NCBI RefSeq assembly: GCF_014192575.1
Contig: NZ_JACHYC010000004.1
Location: 1-64,000, forward strand
DNA length: 64,000 bases
From: Variovorax sp. Sphag1AA
GTDB taxonomy: Bacteria > Pseudomonadota > Gammaproteobacteria > Burkholderiales > Burkholderiaceae_C
Direction: 5' to 3'
A program made the position numbers and the translations under genes. Shown here piece by piece: positions 1-8,522 of this stretch (its first letter is position 1; every line of letters starts with the position of its first letter). Under the pieces are notes generated by a model. That model did no database searches. It was not told where the DNA came from and saw nothing but the letters and a program-made list of their open reading frames with translations.

Positions 1-229
1 CCGGGCGGTCGACGCCCCGGAGGTACGCGCTCCCTCGTGAATCGAGAGAGAGGGGCGCGGCGAGTGCGGCTGCCCACCTGTTTTTCAACAGAATCGCTGC
101 ACAACGGCCTTCCATCCATCTACGAAGCGAACCATGGGCAAGTCATAGTCCACCCCCGAGCCGATGCTGCATTGAACCAGCGAACCCACCCCGCGGCGCG
201 GGGCGGCGGGCTCAAGCTTCGACTCTTGG

Positions 230-765
230 CTTTCGATTGCGCCAACGCCTCGTCGGCGTTCTCGTAGAAGGTGCCGATCCAGTAGATCTCCCGCGCCTCC
301 TTGCCGTTGGCGACTTCGCGGGCGAACCCACGGGCGATGCGTACCAACTGCTCGATTTGCTCGACGGTGGTCATCTTGCCCGTCTGGCGCTGGTTCCAGA
401 TGTTGTCCTCGATGCCGCAGCGCACGTGCAGGCCGAGCGCTATGGCCATCATGTTCAGCGGCAGGACATTGCGCATGGAGGTTTCGAGCGTGAGCACCGA
501 GCCGTCCGGGCATGCGCACGAAATTGGCCAGGTTGTACAGGTTCGGCGCTTCGAAGCCGCCACCGATGGCCACCCAGGTCAGGATGAGGGGCACATTCGC
601 AACGCCGCGCCGCATCATTCGCTCGACGGTCTCCAGCTGCGAGATGCCGGCCAACTGGAAGTGGGTCTGGATGCCGTTGACCGTCAGTCGGCGGATGTGC
701 TCCTCGACCCATTCAGGACCGGCGGGAATCGTCATCTCGAGGTAGGCTCTGGTCATCTCTGGATT
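230..765 (-). pseudogene. BKACE-type (3-keto-5-aminohexanoate cleavage) enzyme remnant
   Basis: Two minus-strand frames together give the C-terminal half of a beta-keto acid cleavage enzyme. One frame reads from about 760 to 510 (MTRAYLEMTIPAGPEWVEEH ... LTWVAIGGGFEAPNLYNLAN). The next continues from about 515 to 235 (PDGSVLTLETSMRNVLPLN ... GLHVRCGIEDNIW). The switch falls at the Met-Pro-Asp-Gly junction near 512 and needs a single-base frameshift. The N-terminal half, which carries the zinc ligands and substrate-binding start of the TIM barrel, is absent upstream. Intact relatives are about 300 residues and condense or cleave beta-keto acids with acetyl-CoA. Family recognition is from memory of these motifs; the gene is clearly not functional as written. 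Confidence 0.75.
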
Positions 766-1205
766 CGCCAGAGTTTGGGTGTCGTTCGGGGCACGAATCG
801 GCTGGCCGCACGGACTTTTGGTGAAAAACCCTATCGCGCTTCCTTCGCGGCGTGACGCTCGACGTAGAGTCCCACGTCGACTCGACCCAAAGCCTGCCGC
901 AATAGCAGAGTTGGCACTCCCCGGCGTGGAAATTGCGGTAGCAAGAGCACGAGTGCACGCCCACGTGTATACTGCCCTCATCGTTGCGGCTTGCTTGCTG
1001 CCGCAATGGTTGCTTGACATGACTGCAAACATGCAGCTCACATTCTTCCCGGACACCCCTTGAAGATCGTCAGTCTTCATTAGGCAAGCTCCTCGCCAGT
1101 CCATCCACACGACATCGGACCGGCTTCTCCTCCGATCTAATAAGCGACCGCTCTCCCGGCAAGGGACGGATGTCGTTTGCGCCGGGCCGAATGCCCGCCA
1201 TCTAC
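766..1205. other. Intergenic stretch with no supported gene
   Basis: I see no open frame with recognisable protein motifs between the BKACE remnant and the small ORF at 1206. It may hold further decayed sequence, but nothing identifiable. Confidence 0.4.
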
Positions 1206-1418
1206 ATGCAGAACAACACCATCGCGGTGGGCAAGTACCTTGTCACGCCGCTCACGAAACTCATTGGAGCCAATGCCTATGCCGCGTCGGTCTCCCTCCG
1301 CCGAGGCATGCACGACCGGGTTTTCCGGCTGCTGCCGCGCTTCACGAGCGAATCGCAAGCGATGTGCTACGCGCTCGATCAGGGACGGCGCATGGCGGCT
1401 CACAGCCAATTGCCGTGA
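1206..1418 (+). CDS. Small hypothetical protein upstream of infA
   Basis: A 70-residue ORF starting [16 protein letters not shown]; an in-frame ATG at 1170 would add 12 residues. The composition (R/A/L rich, ending [10 protein letters not shown]) is protein-like. I do not recognise a domain and there are no membrane segments. It lies 34 bp upstream of infA on the same strand and could be cotranscribed with it. The start is uncertain because neither ATG has a clear ribosome-binding site. It may be a conserved small protein or a chance ORF. Confidence 0.4.
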   Translation: MQNNTIAVGKYLVTPLTKLIGANAYAASVSLRRGMHDRVFRLLPRFTSESQAMCYALDQGRRMAAHSQLP

Positions 1419-1452
1419 GCGTCTCAATCCTTCACTTCAACATGGGAGCCCG

Positions 1453-1719
1453 GTGGCCAAAGAAGAACTTATCGAAATGCAGGGCCGAATCGAAGAGGTT
1501 CTGCCCGATTCACGCTTCCGCGTGGTGCTCGACAACGGGCACGCGCTCATCGCCTATACGGGCGGTCGCATGCGTAAGCATCGCATTCGCGTACTGGCGG
1601 GTGATCGTGTCTCGCTCGAGATGTCGCCTTACGACCTGACAAAGGGGCGGCTGACCTTTCGGCATCTGGAGCCGCGCGCCCTAGGTGGCGCCTCCATCGC
1701 GAGACGGCCACGGCGCTAA
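1453..1719 (+). CDS. infA: Translation initiation factor IF-1 (long form)
   Basis: IF-1 is an OB-fold protein that occupies the ribosomal A site during initiation. The frame opens with GTG after a GGGAG ribosome-binding site and reads [20 protein letters not shown], then the typical core ([40 protein letters not shown]). At 88 residues it is longer than the usual 72; the extra length is a basic tail ([16 protein letters not shown]). Many Burkholderiales carry two infA genes, one in the spc ribosomal operon and one elsewhere. This copy sits beside an RNA-binding RRM gene, so I infer it is the second, possibly cold- or stress-related paralogue. Confidence 0.9.
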   Translation: MAKEELIEMQGRIEEVLPDSRFRVVLDNGHALIAYTGGRMRKHRIRVLAGDRVSLEMSPYDLTKGRLTFRHLEPRALGGASIARRPRR

Positions 1720-1811
1720 GGCCTGCCCCGTCGCTTTCCCATTCACTCACCCCCTGCGCCGGACCCGCACATCGCGGCCGGCACGACACAACCAACCATT
1801 CAAGGACTTCC

Positions 1812-2105
1812 ATGGAAAACAAACTCTACGTCGGCAACCTCTCCTATTCGATGCGCGACGACACCCTCCGGCATCAGTTCGCCGCGTTCGGCCAGGTTGA
1901 CTCGGCCAAGATCATGATGGAGCGGGACTCGGGCCGCTCGAAAGGATTCGGCTTTGTCGAGATGGCTACGTCCGACGAAGCGCAGGCCGCCATTCGAGGG
2001 CTGAACGGCAAGGAGGTCGATGGCCGTGCGCTGACGGTGAACGTGGCCCGTCCAATGGAACAGCGAAGCGGTGGCTCGTATCGCAACGGCGGCCGCGGAT
2101 ACTAA
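1812..2105 (+). CDS. RRM-domain RNA-binding protein
   Basis: A 97-residue single RNA recognition motif protein. RNP2 (LYVGNL, residues 5-10) and RNP1 (SKGFGFVE, residues 43-50) are both intact, including the aromatic residues that stack on RNA. The tail is short and Gly/Arg/Ser rich (QRSGGSYRNGGRGY), as in cyanobacterial and proteobacterial Rbp proteins, which are often cold-inducible. It lies 92 bp after infA on the same strand, suggesting a small module of RNA and translation factors. It starts at ATG 1812 within caaggacttccATG. Confidence 0.92.
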   Translation: MENKLYVGNLSYSMRDDTLRHQFAAFGQVDSAKIMMERDSGRSKGFGFVEMATSDEAQAAIRGLNGKEVDGRALTVNVARPMEQRSGGSYRNGGRGY

Positions 2106-2145
2106 GCGGGAGCCACCCGTTACGGAGCGCTCGGTTTCGCCCAAT

Positions 2146-2205
2146 GTATCGATGGACTTCCAATACTCGCGCAGGATCGAACACACAGTGTCTCCCCTCG
2201 CAGTG
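2146..2205 (+). repeat. Diverged 60-bp inverted repeat, copy A
   Basis: This copy reads gtatcgatggacttcca... on the plus strand. The reverse complement of 3077-3136 matches it at 49 of 60 positions, and the first 39 bases match at 36. Translated in register both give V-S-M-D-F-(Q/H)-Y-(S/L)-R-R-I-E-H...P-L-x-V. Neither copy sits in an ORF I can support. Confidence 0.7.
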
Positions 2206-2332
2206 ATGGGGTCTGGCTCAAGATTGAAGGCACTACCGTCGGCAGTGCCGAAAAGACTCATAGGTGAATCGAGCGATCGCGCGCAAGATGCGGGTTCGAG
2301 GCGTCCCGCCTTCCTCCCAACAGGAAAATCCT

Positions 2333-2683
2333 ATGTTTCCCACCCGCCATCTCCGGGCGTTGCAAGGCTCGGTCGAGCCGGCGAGTTTGATGTCTCCGCC
2401 TGATCTCCATCTGGTTCCCGTTTCCGACGAAAACCTTGTCACCCGATACAGCCTTGTTTGCCATGAGACCAGGACGAGGGTCGTCGTGGGTGCCAATGGC
2501 TGCTGCAAGACCGAGATGCTCTCAGCACTTGGAACGGACGACGCCAGAGATGCCTTGTGCGCCTTCCTCATGCACAACCGTTCACATCCGCTGGTGCTGG
2601 TCGCAGAGAACTGGGCGGAAGAGAGAAGCTTTCCTCTGTATCGCGAGTTCTCGGACGGGTTGAGCGAGGAAATCGCCGAATGA
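2333..2683 (+). CDS. Hypothetical protein, first gene of a two-gene unit
   Basis: A 116-residue soluble protein of unknown function starting MFPTRHLRALQG. The ATG at 2333 follows a good ribosome-binding site (caggaaaat). The central part (TRYSLVCHETRTRVVVGANG) contains adjacent cysteines (CC), and the C-terminus is acidic. No domain is recognised. Its stop overlaps the next start as ATGA, so the two genes are probably translationally coupled. Confidence 0.6.
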   Translation: MFPTRHLRALQGSVEPASLMSPPDLHLVPVSDENLVTRYSLVCHETRTRVVVGANGCCKTEMLSALGTDDARDALCAFLMHNRSHPLVLVAENWAEERSFPLYREFSDGLSEEIAE

Positions 2684-2895
2684 CCTATTTCGTCATCGAG
2701 GCAATAGGCAGTTTCGCGATCGCACTCAGCTTCGGGGCGCTGTGCTGTTTGCTGGTACGCGCGCTCAAGGTTCGGCGTCGCGCCAGCAAGCAATTGCGGA
2801 TGACCCGTGAAATGCGGCGCGCATTCGAGGATGAGCTCGGACAATTCCCCGCGCTGTTCCTAGGCAGCCCGGATCGGCCCGCGCCCCTTCGCTAG
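2680..2895 (+). CDS. Small single-span membrane protein, unknown function
   Basis: A 71-residue protein starting MTYFVIEAIGSFAIALSFGA. It has one clear hydrophobic segment at about residues 3-27, followed by a strongly basic cytoplasmic-type stretch (RALKVRRRASKQLR) and an acidic and proline-rich tail. The start overlaps the preceding gene's stop (ATGA at 2680-2683). The pair looks like a real operon, but I do not recognise either protein. Confidence 0.55.
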   Translation: MTYFVIEAIGSFAIALSFGALCCLLVRALKVRRRASKQLRMTREMRRAFEDELGQFPALFLGSPDRPAPLR

Positions 2896-3219
2896 CGTTC
2901 TCGAAGCTCGCTTTCCAGACCCAAGGGGGCGAGTGTCCACCAGCGTCGGAGTTCGTGCGGCCGTGCAGCGTGAACTCCTTGGATTGCGACTCTGAGAGGT
3001 GAACTGGCGTCATCCACACAGCTGGATTCGTCGCAGATCGTGACCATGCCCGCGAGCGGCAGTGGGTCGGCCGGTTCACCACGAGCGGAAACGACGCGTG
3101 TTCGATCCTGCGCAAATAGTGGAAGTCCATCGATACCTCGGTCGAAGCCGGTTCCGCAGGAAAAGTCATCAGGACCGGCATCAGCGGCCGCCGTGCAAGT
3201 GTCCCGTGATCCTCAGATC
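2896..3219. other. Intergenic stretch containing repeat copy B
   Basis: No gene is supported here. The only structure noticed is the inverted partner of the 2146-2205 repeat, at 3077-3136. Confidence 0.4.
3077..3136 (-). repeat. Diverged 60-bp inverted repeat, copy B
   Basis: The minus-strand copy of the element at 2146-2205 (49 of 60 identical). Its minus-strand translation contains VSMDFHYLRRIEHASFPLVV. The two copies face each other in inverted orientation across the two-gene hypothetical operon at 2333-2895. Confidence 0.7.
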
Positions 3220-4050
3220 CACATTTGCGCGAACCGGACTGTCGGCGATGTCTCTGCTCGTGGCGGCCACGTTCTGGACGGCGCTCTGGTGTCCGATTGG
3301 CCTGATCATGTTCGCGCCGCTTACTGTTTGCCTGATGGTCATCGGCCGGCATGCCCAGACTTCACCTCTTGAACGTTCTGCTCGGCAGCCAGGCAGCGCT
3401 CGACCCGCCGACCCGCATGGATCAACGCCTTCTCGCCGATGACCTGGAAGAGCGACCGAGCTTGCGAGCGACCAGGTGGTGGACGGCAACGTCCTCGGCT
3501 TCTACAACGACATCGGCCTGCCCGTCCCTGCGGGTGGCCTCCAGTGACCACGCCAACGTAGCGAGCGCCGAACACTGTCATCGTGTGTCATCGGCACCGA
3601 GTCCATCATCGAAGAGCTGCGCGATTGCATCCGGAACCCCAGCGGCAAGCCGGCGCGCCGGCCGTCGTCTGCAGCGGCGGCAAGTGGGAAATCGATGCGC
3701 TCGCGTCGCGCATGCTGGCCCACTCGCTTTGCGTGCAAGGATGCGCGGCCGGGTCGTGCGGCATGGGCGCGGCGACCTCGGAGTTCATTGCCGGCGCGCG
3801 CTCGACGGCGTGCAGTACGGCTGCCTCTCTTGCTTCAGTCCAGACCCAGAAGTCCAGGCGCGCCCTTTCAGTCGTCGCCTCAAGCGGCGATGGCCGGGGT
3901 CGGGATCGTGCTGGGACTATGGAACGCACCGCCCAAACTACTCGGAGACGAGGCGGGTCGTGCGATGGGTGCTGAAGCGGTTGTGGCGTCGATGGGCGAA
4001 GCCGCCGTTCGCCTCACCGAGTGGACCGGGACGCGGCTCCGCGAGCGATT
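3220..4050 (+). pseudogene. AI-2E/PerM family transporter remnant (C-terminal part)
   Basis: Pieces in several plus-strand frames reconstruct the end of an AI-2E family transporter of the type with a long cytoplasmic tail. They are LLVAATFWTALWCPIGLIMF / APLTVCLMVIGRH (near 3250-3350), then LHLLNVLLGSQAALDPPTRM / DQRLLADD (near 3360-3445), VVDGNVLGFYNDIGL (near 3477-3520), GTESIIEELRDCIRNP (near 3594-3640), KWEIDALASRMLAHSL (near 3684-3730), and finally GIVLGLWNAPPKLLGDEAGR (near 3900-3965). Multiple frameshifts separate the pieces. The multi-span N-terminal two thirds are missing upstream, so this is a heavily decayed 5'-truncated gene. Confidence 0.7.
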
Positions 4051-4071
4051 CAGGGAAGCCACCATTCCCTG

Positions 4072-4542
4072 AGGCGGAAGCCGAGCGCTTGGACGCATTG
4101 CATGCGAGCGGCGCACTGGACCCGCACCCAGCCGAACTTCATTGCGGCATGGCAGCGCGCTGCGGACGTGTTCGACGTGCCGCTGACCATGGTGTCGATT
4201 GTCGAAGCGGACACACAGGAAGTTTGCGGCGCATCGGGCGAACTACGAGATCCCCCCGATCCCTTTCAGTCTGCGGCCACTGTGCCTCAAACCAAAGGAC
4301 TTCGCGCTTTTGTGCGGGCGCGCCGCTTCGATGGCGGGATGGCCTCGTGCTGGAAGCCTGGTGTCTTCTCGCCACGGCATCTGAACAACACCGAGGTCCG
4401 TCTGCTCCATGCGATGGCAAAGGAGTTGATGCAGGCCTTGCGCGCTGCTGTTTCGCAATGGGGCTTACCCGCCAATGCCGCAGGCATCACTGCGAGCAGT
4501 GACTCGGCAACGGTGGGCCAGATGATCCCCGAGGCCCGATGA
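4072..4542 (+). pseudogene. GAF-domain protein remnant with frameshifts
   Basis: The recognisable GAF order is EAERLDALHASGALD, DVFDVPLTMVSIVEADTQ, SLSVCGHCASNQ, CAGAPLRWRDGLVLEAWCLL and LNNTEVRLLHAMAKELMQAL. These pieces alternate between two plus frames, so at least three frameshifts are needed. It follows directly on the AI-2E remnant, and the two may have been adjacent genes that decayed together. GAF proteins of this type usually sense small ligands ahead of an output domain. No output domain is visible here. Confidence 0.65.
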
Positions 4543-4565
4543 GCTGCCCGGGATCGGACAACGTG

Positions 4566-5060
4566 TCAGGCGATTGCGCTAGAGAGCTCGGCCATCAACT
4601 CTTCCTTGCGGGCCGCCAGTTCTTCGCGCATTCCGACGAGGTCCAGCCCACGCGCCGCGCGCGCCTTGACGAACATCTCGTTGCGTTCCTCCTTGACATG
4701 GTGGTCGATGTATTCGCCAAGCACCGTCACCTTGGCGTCGAACATGTCATCCACCTCCGTCGCATCCTGGATCTGGGCGATCAGGTCCTTCGCCGTCGCG
4801 TGCTCCACCTCCGCTTCATCGAGGAGGTCGGTTTCCTTGAGCGCTCCACGCACGGCTGGATAGAAGATCTCCTCTTCGATTCGGGCGTGCACGGTCAGCT
4901 CCGCGCAGATCTCTTTTGCGAGCTCACGCTTCCTCTGCGATGCGCTAGCGGCTTTTGACTTGGTCAGATCTTCGTATGCCTTGAACAGCTTCTTGACTTG
5001 CCGGTGGTCTGCATCCAGCAGACTGCAGGCATCGGGTTCGGCGCGTTTGGTGGTGGGCAT
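4566..5060 (-). CDS. Hemerythrin HHE-domain protein
   Basis: A 164-residue protein starting MPTTKRAEPDACSLLDADHR. ATG at 5060 is chosen because an upstream extension (to 5225) is low-complexity Arg/Pro sequence, and a GGAG lies just before this start. The hemerythrin di-iron ligands are laid out as expected: LDADHRQVKKLF, HARIEEEIFYPAV, EHATAKDLI and YIDHHVKEERNEMF. Such proteins bind O2, NO or iron in the cytoplasm and are linked to oxygen and nitrosative stress. The C-terminus is a charged helix (REELAARKEELMAEL). It is convergent with the GAF remnant and isolated from other genes on its strand. Confidence 0.9.
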   Translation of the reverse strand: MPTTKRAEPDACSLLDADHRQVKKLFKAYEDLTKSKAASASQRKRELAKEICAELTVHARIEEEIFYPAVRGALKETDLLDEAEVEHATAKDLIAQIQDATEVDDMFDAKVTVLGEYIDHHVKEERNEMFVKARAARGLDLVGMREELAARKEELMAELSSAIA

Positions 5061-5302
5061 CTTGGGCTCCAGTTGGGTTCGGGGGGTGCCAGAGTGCGTC
5101 CCTCGACCACGATGCCGCGTAGGAGGTCGCCGCGTGGCCTTGGGGGCGGAAGAGGATGCGTCGGGTACATTGGCGCATAGGCGTGCGCGTTCTCGCCGCC
5201 CATCGACAACGGCGTCCGATCCCACAACACCACGGGTCTATCCCTCCACTCTTGTCAGGATAGGTCCCTCAGGATGGTCCGCTGGAAACACCGGAGATCG
5301 AT

Positions 5303-5521
5303 ATGTCCAACCCCTGGTTGAAGAAGAACCCCCTCATGAGCATGTGGCTCAGCGCGGCCAACTCCGCCGCTGGCTCCGCGCGGGGCCGAATGACTGCGCA
5401 AGCAAGACGCGCGGGCACCTCGGCCGCGTCCTCGGCGAGCTCAGAGTGGATCAAGCTGTGGACCACGCCGCCCAAGCCGGCCCGCAGTACTCCGACCACG
5501 CGCGTCAAGAAGCGTCGTTGA
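5303..5521 (+). CDS. Small conserved basic protein
   Basis: A 72-residue, Ala/Arg-rich protein (MSNPWLKKNPLMSMWLSAAN ... ending RVKKRR) with a strong ribosome-binding site (ggagatcgatATG). The KNPLMSMWLSAANSAAGSAR start resembles small conserved proteins of beta- and gammaproteobacteria that carry a short amphipathic N-terminus and a nucleic-acid-like basic tail. I do not know its function. It lies 28 bp before the zinc metallopeptidase and is probably cotranscribed with it. Confidence 0.65.
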   Translation: MSNPWLKKNPLMSMWLSAANSAAGSARGRMTAQARRAGTSAASSASSEWIKLWTTPPKPARSTPTTRVKKRR

Positions 5522-5549
5522 CGCACGTGCAGCCTGTCAAGGGGACGCG

Positions 5550-6635
5550 ATGAAGCAGATGACCTGCTCGAAATGCGGCAATCGCGTGTTCTTCGAGAAC
5601 CTTCGTTGTGAAGCTTGTGGTTCGACCCTCGGCTACGCGCCCGAAGAGCAGCGCATGCTGGCCTTCGATGAATCGGGCGAAGACTCATGGCACCGGCTGG
5701 GTCCGGAAGGCGCCGCGTACAGCCCGTGCGCCAATCGAAGGGCGAACGTGTGCAACTGGATGGTGCCCTCGGCCACCGGGCATCACCTTTGCCTGTCGTG
5801 CCGCACGACCCACACGATTCCCGCACTGGCCAAGGCGGAGAACCACGGGTACTGGGCCGTGCTCGAACAGGCCAAGCGCCGTCTTTTCTACACGCTGATC
5901 GAGCTCGTGCTGCCGACGCCGAACAAGCTGGAGGACCCCGTCAACGGCCTGTCGTTCGAGTTTCTCGAGCAAGTGAGCCCGCAGGAGCATGTCCTTACCG
6001 GGCACGACGAAGGCGTCATCACGCTCAACATCGCCGAGGCGGACGATGCGCGCCGCGAATATGCCCGCCAGCTGATGCACGAGCCCAGCCGCACGTTGCT
6101 GGGTCACTTCCGCCATGAGATCGGGCACTACTACTGGGACCGGCTGGTGCGCTGCACGCCGTGGATCGACGAGTTCCGGTCTCTCTTCGGCGATGAGCGC
6201 GCGGATTACGGCGCGGCATTGAATATTCACTATTCGTCGCCCGACCCCGATTGGCCCCGGCGCTTCATCAGCGCCTACGCGAGTTCGCATGCGTGGGAAG
6301 ACTGGGCAGAGACCTGGGCCCACTACCTGCACATGGTGGACGGTCTGGAAACTGCCGCCTCCTGGGGCACGCACCTGGAGGCGGCCTCGCCGTCCGGCCC
6401 CGCCCTGAAAGTCCGCCCGCTCGACCTGAACGCGGAATCCATCCGCGACTCCATCGCCGAACAATGGCTACCGGTCTCGCAGTTCATCAACGCGATGGAC
6501 CGCAGCCTCGGCGCGCATGACAGCTACCCCTTCATCGTGGTCCCGCCGGTGATCGAGAAGCTCGACTTCATCCACCGCGTGGTGCGTGCCGGGAGCACCG
6601 GACGCATGTCGATGAATTTCCTGCCGCGTTCCTGA
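5550..6635 (+). CDS. Zinc-ribbon plus zinc metallopeptidase domain protein
   Basis: A 361-residue protein. An N-terminal zinc ribbon uses C6, C9, C20 and C23 (MTCSKCGN, CEACGS), and a second Cys cluster follows (CANRRANVCNW, CLSCRTTH). The long C-terminal region has the metallopeptidase motif HEIGHYYW at about residues 188-195, with a downstream acidic stretch (DWAETWAHYLHM) likely to provide the third ligand. This order matches the putative zinc-binding metallopeptidase family of unknown substrate. There is no signal peptide, so it is cytoplasmic. The start follows AAGGGGACG. Confidence 0.88.
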   Translation: MKQMTCSKCGNRVFFENLRCEACGSTLGYAPEEQRMLAFDESGEDSWHRLGPEGAAYSPCANRRANVCNWMVPSATGHHLCLSCRTTHTIPALAKAENHGYWAVLEQAKRRLFYTLIELVLPTPNKLEDPVNGLSFEFLEQVSPQEHVLTGHDEGVITLNIAEADDARREYARQLMHEPSRTLLGHFRHEIGHYYWDRLVRCTPWIDEFRSLFGDERADYGAALNIHYSSPDPDWPRRFISAYASSHAWEDWAETWAHYLHMVDGLETAASWGTHLEAASPSGPALKVRPLDLNAESIRDSIAEQWLPVSQFINAMDRSLGAHDSYPFIVVPPVIEKLDFIHRVVRAGSTGRMSMNFLPRS

Positions 6636-6663
6636 ACGCACCAATGCGAGCGCACCCTCATGG

Positions 6664-7482
6664 TCAGCTTGCAGTCGCCGCCACTTCGTCGCACCGGACG
6701 TTGAATCCAGTCAGCTCGTTGGGGCCGAAGGTGCTGGACAACGCCACGTCGCTGGCGTCGCGCCCCTGCGCAATCAGAACGCGGCCGATGCGGGGCACGT
6801 TGTTGCGGGCATCGAAGGTATACCAGCGGTCGCCCAGGAAAGCCTCGAACCAACCCGCAAAGTCCATCGGGCCATAAGGGGGCGGGGTCCCGACATCGCC
6901 GAGGTAGCCGGTGCAATAGCGGGCAGGAATGTTCAGGCAGCGGCAGAGGGTGATTGCCAGGTGCGCATAGTCGCGGCAAACGCCTTGCCCTTCCTTGAAG
7001 GCGTCCAGAGCGGAGCGGGTGCGACGGGCGTGCTGGTAGCCGAACTCGATGTGATGATGCACGAAATCGCAGACCGCTTGCACGCGGCCCCAGCCTGTCG
7101 GTCCGCTCCCAAAGCGCTGCCAAGCGAAATCGGACAGCAGGTCGGTTTCACAGTAGCGGCTACCCAGCAGATAGATTAAGGTGGACTCGGGCAGGTACTC
7201 CACCGGCGTCTGCGGTGCCGAGGGCGCGACGATGTCTGGCGCGCCGCTGTCGCGGATGACGGTATCCGTACTCAGCACGAAGCGTCCCGCGGGTGCTACC
7301 AGGCGTGTGCACCAGTTGCCAAACAGATCGCGGTACGCGGTGGTGGGTACCGCCGGCTTGGTGAGCAGATGGTCCGGCCGCAGGAGATCCGAGGTGCGCG
7401 AGTAGTGAATGCTGAGCGTCAGGATCATCGGCGTCGGCTGCGGGAACTGGTAGGCGATCTCAAAACCGAGCTGGATGTTCAT
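6664..7482 (-). CDS. Transglutaminase-like domain protein
   Basis: A 272-residue protein with the bacterial transglutaminase N-terminal beta domain (residues 1-95) and a papain-like transglutaminase core. The catalytic Cys is C169 in GQGVCRDYAHLA, and the Asp position is D224 in WYTFDARNN. At the usual His position this protein reads DFAGWFEAF, with Gly where many relatives have His, so catalysis may be altered or the family may use a different residue. Related proteins are often encoded next to circularly permuted ATP-grasp/alpha-E genes, but none are present. It is convergent with the metallopeptidase gene (28 bp apart). Confidence 0.88.
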   Translation of the reverse strand: MNIQLGFEIAYQFPQPTPMILTLSIHYSRTSDLLRPDHLLTKPAVPTTAYRDLFGNWCTRLVAPAGRFVLSTDTVIRDSGAPDIVAPSAPQTPVEYLPESTLIYLLGSRYCETDLLSDFAWQRFGSGPTGWGRVQAVCDFVHHHIEFGYQHARRTRSALDAFKEGQGVCRDYAHLAITLCRCLNIPARYCTGYLGDVGTPPPYGPMDFAGWFEAFLGDRWYTFDARNNVPRIGRVLIAQGRDASDVALSSTFGPNELTGFNVRCDEVAATAS

Positions 7483-7689
7483 GAACCCATCATGCGCTCT
7501 GATTGGTACTTCCGGAGGAACTTCTCGGTATGGTTACAAATAGGCTCGCCCCAGCGCGTGCAGATCGAGAGGTACGCCAAGACGCAATCCGTGGCGGAAG
7601 CGGCGAGCAACCGGCGGCAGAATCGATCGATTTTCCATCGATCCCGCGCATCACGGCGTGTTCAAAGCCTCACGTTGGTCATACGCGGG

Positions 7690-7820
7690 GCCGCGCCATG
7701 ACGCCCTTGGGGAATCCCGTGGTTCCGCCGGTGTAGAGAATGCAGGCCAGATCGTCGCCTGCACAGCCCGCGTCCCCGACAGGCGTTGCGTTTTCGATCA
7801 GGGTCTCGAGCGCAGCATGC
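7690..7820 (-). pseudogene. Acyl-CoA ligase (AMP-binding) fragment
   Basis: About 40 residues on the minus strand read LETLIENATPV...DDLACILYTGGTTGFPKGVM. The block YTGGTTGFPKG is the AMP-binding P-loop signature of acyl-CoA synthetases. Nothing recognisable of the enzyme precedes or follows, so this is an internal fragment of a gene otherwise deleted. Confidence 0.7.
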
Positions 7821-7934
7821 CTTGGGGCGCCGCCCCGTCGCCGCCATGGATGAAGAGGGGCGAACTTAACTGCCGCGGCGAATCCGCGTCGGCACATTTC
7901 ACGCCAGCACGACCCCGCCGGCCGCATGAAAGTA

Positions 7935-8522
7935 CTACCCATGAGGGAGCTTTTCCGCGGTCATCGGAGCGCACTGCTCGATGGTTCCCTCTTGGACCAG
8001 CCGGTCATGATGGTATGCGTGCCACTCCGCCCGCCTCATTTGCCCTGGCGTGGAGACCACAGTGCTCTCGGTGAGCCTGTAGATCTCTTCGTCTGACGAG
8101 GCCATGTCGAGTGGAATAGAGATTGGCGGCACATACCAGGGCGTCGGCACAGACAGTTCGATTCGATTGCCTTGCGGGTCCAGGAAGTAGATTGACCAGG
8201 ATCCGCCGTGGTTGGTCGGGTTGATGCCCGCGACGCCGGCCGCCTCGACTTCGACATGAAGGCGGCGCAATTCCGCTAACGAGACGACCCGGAACGAAAT
8301 CTGACTGATGGTAGAGGGTCTGCCTGGCGCACGACCCGGAACCAGAACGATCTGATGGTGCTCATCAGGACTGCGCGAGAGGAAGACCGCGTCGACGCCG
8401 CAAATGTTGGCGCGATCGGTGATTGAGAATCCGAGCACCGCCGAGTAGAACTGGACCATCGTAGGCATGTTCCATACATAGAGGCCCATGTGGGAGAACG
8501 TCATGCGCGGTGCGGGGTTCAT
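7935..8522 (-). CDS. VOC (glyoxalase/extradiol dioxygenase) superfamily protein
   Basis: A 195-residue metalloenzyme of the vicinal oxygen chelate fold. The N-terminal module reads MTFSHMGLYVWNMPTMVQFY and the C-terminal module ends GSWSIYFLDPQGNRIELSVP, giving candidate metal ligands at the first His and the final Glu. The tail after residue 130 (WYVPPISIPLDMASSDEEIY) is longer than in minimal glyoxalases. ATG 8522 follows AGGAGTTGAAAC. The acyl-CoA ligase fragment lies just downstream on the same strand, suggesting this gene is a survivor of a larger aromatic-type catabolic cluster. The substrate is unknown. Confidence 0.88.
   Translation of the reverse strand: MNPAPRMTFSHMGLYVWNMPTMVQFYSAVLGFSITDRANICGVDAVFLSRSPDEHHQIVLVPGRAPGRPSTISQISFRVVSLAELRRLHVEVEAAGVAGINPTNHGGSWSIYFLDPQGNRIELSVPTPWYVPPISIPLDMASSDEEIYRLTESTVVSTPGQMRRAEWHAYHHDRLVQEGTIEQCAPMTAEKLPHG

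Noticed and set aside
3351-4502. A 383-codon ORF as a single gene
   Set aside because: Only parts match the AI-2E and GAF families, and the matches jump between frames; it is a chance frame across two pseudogenes.
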